From contig JAEVLN010000017.1 of NCBI GenBank assembly GCA_018350325.1, positions 947,230-1,011,229 on the forward strand: a DNA stretch of 64,000 nt, in the 5' to 3' direction. This stretch comes from Globodera rostochiensis (Eukaryota > Nematoda > Chromadorea > Rhabditida > Heteroderidae). The first letter of the stretch is position 1. Each line of letters opens with the position of its first letter. Under the pieces are notes generated by a model. The model saw only the letters and a list, made by a program, of their open reading frames with translations, was not told the origin of the DNA and ran no database searches. This document shows, in pieces, positions 50,001-59,396 of the stretch. A program made the position numbers and the translations under genes.

Positions 50001-53000
50001 TAATTACTATTAAATTGAGAGACATATAAAATGGAATAAATTTTAACTTTTAAAATTTAAAATTGTTTGTTTTACCGTAAGTTTCCATTTGTTTACGCAA
50101 TTTTTGCTCAATTTCTTTCCATTTTTGCAACATTTCCTCCCGCTTTTCCTTTTCTTCGTCCGTTTCTTTTGGTGGTAACATTTTTTCAACATTTTTTAAT
50201 TGTTTTTCGTCCCGTGCACTTTCAATTTGGTCAAAAATGCGCCAAATTGGTTCCGATTTTATTGGCTTTTTGCCCTTTTCGAGGTAAATTGTCACGCCAG
50301 CAAAAAGTTCCTTCAAAAGTTTACGAATTTTTTGATTGAGGCCCCTCTTTTGCTCCCAAATTGTTTCGTTTGATGCCGGGTGATCGGATTTTTGGGATTC
50401 TTCTCGCCTTTTTTGATCGAGGCCCCCCCTCTTCTGATAGTGAATTAATTCCTCTGACGATGGGTCGGATTTTTTGGATTTTTCTCGACTTTTTTGATTA
50501 AGCCTCCTCCGATGCTTCCGAATTCGTTCGGCTGACACCGAGTTGGGCTTTTTTCGAAATTTTCTTGATTTTAAACGACTCGGAACAAAGTTGGCCGGGA
50601 TTTGTTCCGATTCAATACTTTTTTGTTTATTCTTTTGAATTATTTGCGCCTTTGTCGGCACATTTTGCGCTTTATTTTCCGCTGAATTTGCTGCTGCCGC
50701 CTCATCATATTTTTGGTCGTCATTTTGTTCTGTTGCAATTTGTTTGGGCAACGGCGGCGCCTTTACTATTTTCATGTCAATTTCTGGCATAATTCGGTTT
50801 TTGTCTTCAAAAGTTTTGACCAAAACGTAAGTGAGAATTGATTGGGCTCTAAATTTTTATAATTTACATTTGTTTTTGTATTTTATTTTTGACGATGGAA
50901 ATATAATTCAAAAATTTCCGATTAAAATTTACTAATAAAACAATTGAATTTCTCGTCGGTTTAAAAATGAAAATCTTATTACTAGAGGGCCTATATGCAT
51001 TTTTTTTTGTTGTAAATTTTGTTTTTCATATTATTTGAAGAATACGGCCCAAAAATAGCCTTTTCGCGTTGGTTTGAGTGTTTTTGGTCCAGTTTAAAAT
51101 TGCACATTTTTTGCATGTCGGTGCATATTTAGTAGTGCTGCATGAGACCCAAAATTTCTCGATACGCGAGACTCGAGCCCGAGCCCGAGACCCAAAAAAC
51201 TCGAGACTTTTCTCGAGTCGATACCAGTGTTTTGCTGTTCCAGCTTGGCCTGTTCTGTTCCTGTTCTGTTCTAAGATTTCAGAACAGCACAGGAACAGGA
51301 ACAGATTTAAAATCCTTGGAACAGGAACAGAACAGGCCAAGCTAGAACAGGGTAAAAATTGAAGAATTGAACTTGATTAAGTAATATATTTAAAATTTTC
51401 CAAGAATCCATTGTGATCTCACGTGGCGCAGTGGTTAAACTGAGTGACGTGATTCAATTTTGTCTAATGTTCAACTTTATCTAGTGAAAACCTTTTTATT
51501 TAATTTTTTTTCGTATAATGGTGAGTGATGCCTGGGGCTGTGGTTCGAACCCCCGACTTTTTTAACAATTCCATCAAAATTTTAAAAAAAATTCCCCGCA
51601 CCCCTCCCAATTCTAAAAAGCTTCAAAAAATGGTTGCAAATCCCTTAACAAATTAAGTAAAAAATTCAAAATTTTCTCAGCGGCGCCTATCGGCACCGCC
51701 GACCCCCCTCCCTCCAGAAGAAAGCAGAAGTGCCAAAAAATTATTTAATTTTTTCACTAAAATTGCTCCCCGTTCTCAAAATTCTGTCGTCCCCAACCCT
51801 CGATATGACCAACCCCGATATCCCCGGCTCCCAGGGAGTCGAGGAGCAACCTTATAAACCTAACTTAAAATATTTTGGTAAAAGTCTCGGATTTTTGGGA
51901 GTCAATTCTCGAGTCTCGGGGGCAACTCTTGGTAAAGTTAGGTCTCGAGCATCACTAGGAAGTGATTGAACACTTTGTCCAATGCATCATCAATTAAAAT
52001 TTCAGACTGAATTTCACTCGGAAAAATTTTGATTTGGAACAGTTTAAGAACAGTTTACTCTGTTCTGTTCCTGTTCTGTTCTCGAGGTCGGAACAGAACA
52101 GGAACAGAACAGATAGGCTGTTCTAAAATTTGAGAACAGAACAGGAACAGGAACAGATCCAAAATTGTTGGAACAGCAAAACACTGGTCGATACTCGATA
52201 TCGAGACTCTCGTGCAGCACTAATATTTAGGCATATTTTGGCATTTTTGATAAAAATGCAGCCCAAACCATTGTTTCTGGCTATTTTGAAAAATAATTCA
52301 TATTTAACGACAGACTTTTAGTCATTTTCGGAAATGGCTTGGCGATTAAAATGCCGAAAATTTTTCAAATTTATTCAACTTTCCAAAATATTAAAATAAT
52401 AAGCGATAAAGCCTTAAATCTACTTAATTAATAATTATACGTTACAAGAAGAAAAAATTAAGTATTAAGCAAATTTGTGCACTAAAAGTGCCATTTTTAG
52501 GTCCATATTTCGGCATTTTTGGTGCATATCGATCCGAGCCCTACTTATATTTACTTTTAGAGTAGGCCAGGGCCGGGACAGGTACTGAAGTCTCCAAATC
52601 GGGACTGAATTTTCCCCTTTATAAGTCTCGGGTTTTTTCAAAATTGACAAATCTTTGTTGTTTTTGACCATTAGTCCCGGTTTTTTTGACCGGGATTTTT
52701 GATTAATTTTCCCCTTTATCAAATCCCGATGTTTTCCCCAAAACTCCCGGGTCCCTCCCGGCCAATTTACTTACTCCTCAACAGAGGGGTTAAGCGTTTG
52801 CGAATTTTGCGCATAAAATTCAGCCCATTCCGCGACTCTTTGCAGCAATATTTTGTTCATTAATTCCATCGGCTCCTTTAATTGGTCACTTTCGCGCAAA
52901 TTGAACGCGTCCTCAACTTTTGCCATTGCCTCCTTTATGTCCATATATTGGCCCTAAAATTGAATTGAATGTTAAATAATAATAATTAAACTCAGTCAAT

Positions 53001-54843
53001 TTACGTACGTCGTCTTTTGCCATAAACTTGCCCCATGTTCTTGCGATCCAGCCCTAAATTCATGGAATGTTTTTGAGAAGGCCCCGCCGGGGTTTTGCGT
53101 AGAGTTGGTCGGGATCGGGATCCCGGTCAGGATTATCCCGCTTTTTGGAATCCCGATCCCGGTTTTTGAAAGGTCGTAATCCCGATCCCGGTGAAAATAA
53201 ATATTTACGCGTCCATTTATTAACAATTTAAAATAAAAGCATAAACTTGATTTGGAGCCTTTTTATTTTTTTGATAATTGGTGGAACCTTGTTGTTTATT
53301 GTCATGGCATTGCCGTCATTTTCGGGTCTTAGTCTCGGGAACAACGCAATCTTGGCAAGTTCCTGTTCCCGAAAATCGGTCATCGTTTTTCCTTCAATTA
53401 TTTCCAAAAATGCCAAATAGCGTCGAATCGCTCGATGAATTGAGGCCCATTCTTCGCATCGGTCGCCATTGTTTCTCGACCGTTTGCATTCCCAATTCCC
53501 TCCAACTTTTTGGTTTTCCAGCCAAAAGTCGGCATTATGACTTTTGGCAAAGTTCAAAATGCCATTATTTGCTGTCTGAAAATTAAGTTCAAAGTTTAAA
53601 CAATTTATATTTAAACAATTTTCTTTAAATATAAAAATCCAATTTCCCAACGAAATTAAACGTTCAAATAATTACATAATTTTCGTTATGTTTTGTTTCG
53701 CCTTCACTTTCAATTTTTTTGCCTCCATTTTCTTCATCCGACTCTTTGGCCATATAAATTTTCCTTAATTTGACGGGCGTACGTCTTTCAATTGACGACG
53801 ACGTCTCGTGGAGTTCGCCTTTTTTTCTCCCATTCAAATTGTTGAAAAAACTTTTCACCTCTTTAAAATAATTAAAATAAAATATTAAAATGATTTAAAT
53901 AACATTATTTTTTCACCTTGGCGCCGCGGAATGTGATACGGTAACAACGGCACCTTTTTTTCGTCGGTCATTCCATCAAGAATTTCGTCTGTTTTATTTA
54001 CCATTAGCAACACTTCTCGAGCTCTTAAAAAGCAAAAACAATTTTTTTTTGGCTTTAATTATTTTCAATTTAAAAATTAGAAATTTTGACAAATTTAGGT
54101 AATTAAGCTTACTCGTTGAGCTTTTCCTCGGCCACCTCCGTCTCTCCCACCTTCACAATAACAGTCTCATTTTTTCGTACATCTTGGCGATATGTCCGAT
54201 AGATTGGCGGGTCGTTCAAAAAGTTGTCCAAAAATTCGCTCCATTCCTCCACCCAATCGACGAGCTCTCGGTTCCAAATTGTTGGGGGTTCGTCCAACTT
54301 TAACAATCCAGAATACACCGATTGCGCTTGTTCCATCACAGATTTCAATGGAATTTCGTTGTTTTTGCGATTATTTTCAACAAAAAAGTGTGGCCGAACC
54401 GCAACTTTTGTCAAAAAAGTGTCGCTATTTTCTGCAGCGTTTGTTTCCTTTACGAGTCGAAATTTGATGAAGCGTTTTATTGCCCGATGAACGTCTTCCC
54501 AACCGCGGCAGTGAACCCTTTGCCCGCGCTCGGCCAATGTCTGGCACTCCCATTTGGCCACTCTTTTGTCCAAATATCGCGAAAGCTCCCCAAATTCATT
54601 CAGCCAAAGTGCCGGATGGTCATTGGCTATTTTGAACAGCTGAACAAGAACATAAAGCTTTGAGTTAGGAAAAGCATTCATTGGAGCAGCAAAATGCCGC
54701 CTTTCGCAATGCCATCCAAAATCGGAACTAATCAAATCGAAAATTCCCAATGAAAAATAACCAAAAGTTAAATTTGGCGGCATCCGAGTTGAGAAGGCAC
54801 AAACTACCGACCGGGGAACGGAATCCAAATTTTTTTCGCCCAT
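47061..54843 (-). CDS. Modular repeat protein of 1,273 residues; units remotely resemble NADAR/YbiA fold
   Basis: Eleven exons (minus) join in phase: 54113-54843, 53917-54023, 53676-53860, 53288-53575, 53009-53053, 52775-52953, 50076-50848, 48965-49332, 47949-48450, 47421-47821, 47061-47303. No signal peptide. It is built of diverged repeats. Two large units open it (WEDVHRAIKRFIKF near residue 130; WASIHRAIRRYLAF near 390), each followed by a short EAREVLL / EAQSILTY unit. Then come two unit pairs: IWRIFDQIESARDEK with KWKEIEQKLRKQMETYG, and IWRLFEQIDRAHDQK with KWQEIEQILREQMEHYG. Each pair is followed by an EIVHTVY unit and a QKLL..L.G..LP unit. The order EHYxQxxK-like, W-x2-(I/V)-x3-(M/L), L-x-T/N-G is how NADAR domains run, but catalytic Glu and WG(D) are mostly absent, so this is inference. 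Intron 47304-47420 has a GC donor. The gene could start upstream of 54843. Confidence 0.7.
49333..50060 (-). repeat. 89-base tandem repeat (about eight copies) spanning a 3' splice site
   Basis: On the minus strand each unit ends aaatgtaaaggaaacgaagc, that is, the acceptor plus the first coding bases of the exon at 48965-49332. The first five or six copies are nearly identical; the last two differ by insertions. So the same splice acceptor is present eight times in one intron. Confidence 0.93.
51128..52235. repeat. Composite foldback element in intron, bounded by inverted ends
   Basis: The left end (atttagtagtgctgcatgag, then gagtcgataccagtgttttg) is mirrored at the right end (about 52170-52232: caaaacactggtcgatactc, then gtgcagcactaatatttag). 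Inner tandem words gttctgttcctgttctgttc also face each other (51240-51340, 52040-52170). Inside lie a tRNA-like piece and a ggcgcctatcggcaccgccg repeat. No transposase. Confidence 0.7.
51418..51562 (+). repeat. tRNA-derived (SINE-like) sequence
   Basis: An A-box-like cacgtggcgcagtggttaa and a good B box (ggttcgaaccccc) are present but about 110 bases apart, far more than in a tRNA. This suggests a tRNA-derived element with an insertion. Confidence 0.4.
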
Positions 54844-54889
54844 TTTTTGTCAATTTTCGTTCACAAATTATCAAAATTTGATATAAATT

Positions 54890-56511
54890 TTAAAGAACAA
54901 AAAAAAAAGAGTCTTTTTTTACCTCTTGTTGTTCTCTTCTGCGCATATTATCGTCGACTACAACGGCATTTTTATTCAGTTTTTGATTGCCATTTTCCTC
55001 CATCGATTCATTTCTCAAATTTTCACCCCCTTTTTCGCTGCTGTTCATCAACATTTGCACAGTGCCAACATTGTCCTGCTTGTTATTGTTTGATCGATCA
55101 GTTTCTGATGCCATACTAATGTCACTCCTCGGCATGGCATTGGCATCATTTAATTGGTGTTCATTCGTTGATCGATCAGTTGCCGACTCCAGACTAATTT
55201 GTTCCTCTTCGACATTACGGTGTTGTGGAAGCAGTCTTACTGTACTCTGCTGCTTTCTGTCGTCGACGACCGGTCGCGCATTTGCATTTTTGCTGAGCAC
55301 TGCCTCCAACTTTTTCTTGAATTCCTCCTTGTCAAATTGATGATCAGCTGCTTGGTCTTGATCACTAACTGCCTTCCGCTTGTTCTCCTCAATTTTCTTT
55401 CTCATCAATTTTTGTTGTGGCGACATTTTTCTTTTTATCGTTCTTTTTTCAGCTTTTCGTCCACCAACGGCCGGTGCTGCTGCTGCTTCTTCTTCTCTGC
55501 TTGAACTGTTGCTGCTGCTACTGTCCGAACGAGTCCGGCTTTTTTCGGTTGCTTTTCCTAACCATTGGGCCCTTACGCTTTCCCAACCGTCTCTTTCTTT
55601 TCCTTTAACTATTTCTTCGCCTTCCGCTTCTCTGAACTCCTCTTCATCACAAATGTTTGCCGGCAGTGGCGAGCCGTCCAAAAATGCCTTGAAAATTTCG
55701 TTTAATTTTTGCTCTTCTTGGCGCATCGTCCAACGCATGCACCCAAAGACAGTTTGTCCCGTCTCAAATATTTTCGCTTTTTCAATCCATCGACTGAACG
55801 CGCTTTTCCTCTCCACTTTCTTAGGCAATTTGCACTCATTTTTCAATTCATCAAAGGACCATTCTTTGACTTCAAATGCCCTTTTGCAGCTAAATTATTT
55901 TTCCAATTAATTTAATCGAATGATAAATAATTTTAAACATTTAAATGTTAGAAAGCGCGGGGGGGGGGGGAACAGGGTGGCGTTATATGGCGTTTGCCAA
56001 CTTTTGGGGGTCCGCGCCATATGTTTGCCATATTTTTACGTTTTGCCATATTTTTGTGATTTTTGAAAATTTGGGCCCAACTTGCTCAAAAAGGTGAAAA
56101 CGAGTCAGAAATATGAAGAATAAAGCGTCTTTTACTATTTTTACTCAATTTGCATTTAAAATGATGCATATTTTTGGACCTCGGCGTCGTATTTTTGACT
56201 ATTGGAGATCGCCCCTGGGGGGGGGGGGGGGGGGGGGGGAGGGGTTTTGCGCACCTGTAAACTCTTTCCGCCGCATTTTCGAAAGTGTCCCCCACGAAAT
56301 TTGCGTGCTCATCGACGTAAATAAATTGAAAAATGTCCTCCAAATTCGGCACTTTTACAGCTTTTTCTGCCCCAGTCGCTGTTTTGGCATTGTTTTTGAC
56401 GTCCATTCGACGGTTGTACACGCGAAGCATTTCCTTTTGCATACTCTCAAAAATATTTGTCCAATTTGAATGTAAAGCGTTGAATTCTAAAATAAAGAAA
56501 CATTGCTTCAT
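54890..56511 (-). CDS. Paralogue of the modular repeat protein with long low-complexity tail (5' end uncertain)
   Basis: Exons 56255-56511 and 54890-55889 give 418 residues if the ATG at 56511 is used. An acceptor at about 56489 in phase 1 means an upstream exon may exist. The first part repeats units of the neighbouring gene: NWTNIFESMQKEMLRVYNRR, then VPNLEDIFQFIYVDEHANF, then SRWIEKAKIFETG, then EEQKLNEIFKAFLDGSPLPA (compare DEQKLLQLLEKAFFALVNG and DDQKLLLQLEQVYGALLNG next door). The second half is Ser/Glu/Lys/Asn-rich, disordered and strongly charged, with a basic patch (GRKAEKRTIKRKMSPQQK). Same strand as the 1,273-residue gene, ending 46 bases before its start, so the two may be tandem duplicates, an operon or one longer gene. 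The intron holds a G/C homopolymer of about 30. Confidence 0.6.
56210..56244. repeat. Poly-G tract (about 30 bases)
   Basis: Nearly uninterrupted G run (cctggggg... with one A) directly beside the donor of the exon ending 56255. Length in the assembly is probably unreliable. Confidence 0.85.
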
Positions 56512-59396
56512 TTAATTTTATATTCTATACGCCAAACATGCGCGAAAAATGGTAAAATTAATTCATTTTTTAATAAAAAGTATTGAAATCCCTGGAGCAA
56601 AAGTTTTTGAGAAACCGCGAACCGCGACGCAAATTTTTTTTTTGCAAACCGCAAGCCGCGGGTTGAAGCGTAGAACAAAATATTTCATTTTCAATTAAAT
56701 ATTTAATCATTTATTATACCCGTTTCAATTAAAATATTTAATTATTTATTATACCCGTTTCAATTAAAATAATCTTTATACCCATTTCTGTTGTATTATC
56801 GGAGCTATTTTGCCCCTTTTGGTCATTGCCACTACCAGTGAACCAACTCATTATTGGCTTGCTAATTTTGTGCCACAGGGACGACTTTGCTGCTGTTAAG
56901 GGTGCCGCGCTTTATTAGTAATGAAAATTAATTTTTAAAATCTTTTGTTTAACAAAAATAATTTATTCCTTTTCTATTATACCATTTTACTTGTATTTTT
57001 TACCTTTCGTCCGGACTTTCGGGTTGACCGGAGCAGGCTGTTACCAAAGTTGTTAATAATAAAAGCCAAAACATTGATTTACTGGATTTTTTTGACTTCA
57101 TACACTTTGGCATTTATTTTTTAACTTAGAAATAATAAAATTAAGAGAATTTCCAAAAAATAAAAAAGAAATTAGCAGCAAAATCAATGAGAAAAGATGG
57201 AAGATGGCGAAAGCTTTCCGGAAATTGGCCTCCACCAGAGATGAATAAATGTTTAATTTTTTTTAATAAAATGTAAAGGCAGACAATGTAAAATTGTTAT
57301 TCAACGTGGCAATGTGCATAAATCTGTCAGAATTGTGCTTTACCATCCATCCGCCCGCCCTTTGACTCGTCTCTCAAAAAATGCCATCCCCCCCCCCCCC
57401 CGGGGCATGCCAGAGTGGCGGATGGGCCGGCCCGACTGGGTGGTTGATTGGGCAGAGAGAGGCATATTTGCATACATATATGTGGGTTGTCAACTGAGTC
57501 TCTGGCTTCTTTTATTCCCTAAATGCAATATGCCAATACAAAATTCGAATAATAAGCCTTTATTCGAAAGGGGAGGGCACAACACCGTCTCAATTGTTGG
57601 GGGGAATGCCATCCCGATTCGGGATTCCCGATTCGTCTCTGGACATTGCATTTGGGAATAACATCTCGGCGTTTAAATAGGTAAGTGATTGGCCAAATTC
57701 GAGAGGCCAAAGGCTCAAATTTTACTTCATCCGCCCTCCGTCTCGCCCAGGGATGGACGTGATCACGGATCATGCCAATCACGGCGTTTTTAAGGGTCCC
57801 ATGGTCACGATTTTTGAAATAATCCGTGATTTTGATCCGTAATTGGTATTGAAATATGAATTAATAATAAAAATTTTTCGAAACGAATACTTGGAAATTA
57901 TATTAAATATTTGACTTGCTCTGCAAATTTTTTCCAGTGTTGCTCATCGGAAATATAACGTGTGTTGTTGTGATTTAATAAAATTTTCAGGTTGTTTCAT
58001 ACTTTTATAAAAAAATCCTGAGCCAATTTTCTTAACAAATATCGTTCTTAACAAAAAAAATTCCGGTGATTCAGACCCCTCCCATTCTTAAAAAGTCAAA
58101 ATTACCGCATTTATGTATAAAATTTGTTACAAAGCTCAACAAATTGAGTCAAAAATTCAAAACTTTCTCGGCGGCGCCTATCGGCATCGCCGATTCCCCC
58201 CCCCCCCTCCCCCCAAAAGTTCTCAAAAAAACTTCTATTTTTGAAAAATTCGAAAACCGGCAAATTCGGAATATGCGCAATTTTATTAACAAAAATGTTA
58301 AAAAATTTTGCTGATTCTGTCTGGAGTTTCCTTTGAATAACATTGGAAAGAAAATAACTGAGATAATTTCCAAAAAAAAAAAATTGGGTTTTCTTTATTT
58401 ATTTTTTTTCAAAATCACGGATCACGCAAATCACGGCGTTTTTAGGGGCCCGTGGTCACGGTCACGATTTGTGGTCTCGCCCCACTACTTGCTCCGTCTT
58501 TTAATCAATTCAAAAACCACTTTAAATGCTCGTCCCAATGAAATGATTTGTCGGTTTCAGCCCCTCCAATAACTTTGGAAATAGTAAATTTGCATGTTTG
58601 GCGAAGTGGATTTAGAAAAAATGCATAAATTACGGTATCCGGGGTGGAGCAAGTTCAACCCCGCTTGAGTGTAAATTATGTTTCCTAATGTTTTTAATTA
58701 AAGAAAATTTTCGTAAACATTTTTGAACAATTTTAAAAATTTTTAAAAAATCACATCCTCATTCTTCCGCCCTTTGGTGGGTCATTTTCATCTGTTCTGG
58801 GTGTGGGTGGTTCATTTCATCCGAATTTATTCCTTTATTGTAACCCATTCGCTTAATCAGACAACACAAAAAATGCTTTCAATTTGTGAAGACTTTGAGT
58901 CCCATCCAAATTAAGCGTCATTATCCTATTTATATTGAGTCTTCAATAACATTTTTGATAAGGGACTTGAAAATATGCTTAATAATTAAAATTTTACTAA
59001 GAAAATTAGGCAAAAAAAAAAGAAACTATTTTTTAATAATTCGCCGGAAAAAGGTTGAAAAATAGTAGCCCCCCCCCTCCCTCCAATTGTAGACCCCCTC
59101 GAGGGGGGGGGGGGGGGGGAATAGAAGCCCCGGGGCTACTAATAGAGGAAATACAGTAAATTGATTAGACCCCCCATTTTTACCTTCAATCTGAACCGAA
59201 CCCGGTAAATATATTCACAGATTGAGGAATCTCTTACCACATATTCTGGCCGTTCAACCACCCACAAATTTTCTTATTCGGAATACGATACCCTCCCTAG
59301 CCATAACATTGTGAATACGCATTTATCTGTTGCTAGCGATTTATCTACAGATAATTAGCATTGTGAATATGAGCCTGATGATTAATGAGTGACTAA
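56512..59396. other. Gene-poor region with several repeat copies
   Basis: Includes a 44-base direct repeat (atttattatacccgtttcaa, about 56710-56775). Two related blocks with atcacggatca and aatcacggcgtttt lie at 57757-57840 and 58411-58480. A ggcgcctatcggcatcgccg repeat lies at about 58166. The MITE relative lies at 59047-59156. No supported coding region. Confidence 0.5.
59047..59156. repeat. Diverged copy of the cellulase-intron MITE
   Basis: Ends ctactaatagaggaaatac and shares aatagtagcccc and ctcgaggg words with 6478-6598, with expanded G and C runs. Confidence 0.6.

Noticed and set aside
49333..50060. CRISPR array, because of eight direct repeats
   Set aside because: Units are contiguous without unique spacers, in a eukaryotic intron.
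54782..54921. A splice joining the two modular genes through the acceptor at about 54790
   Set aside because: Phase does not match the donor at 54921, and the other candidate acceptor near 54730 leads to a stop.
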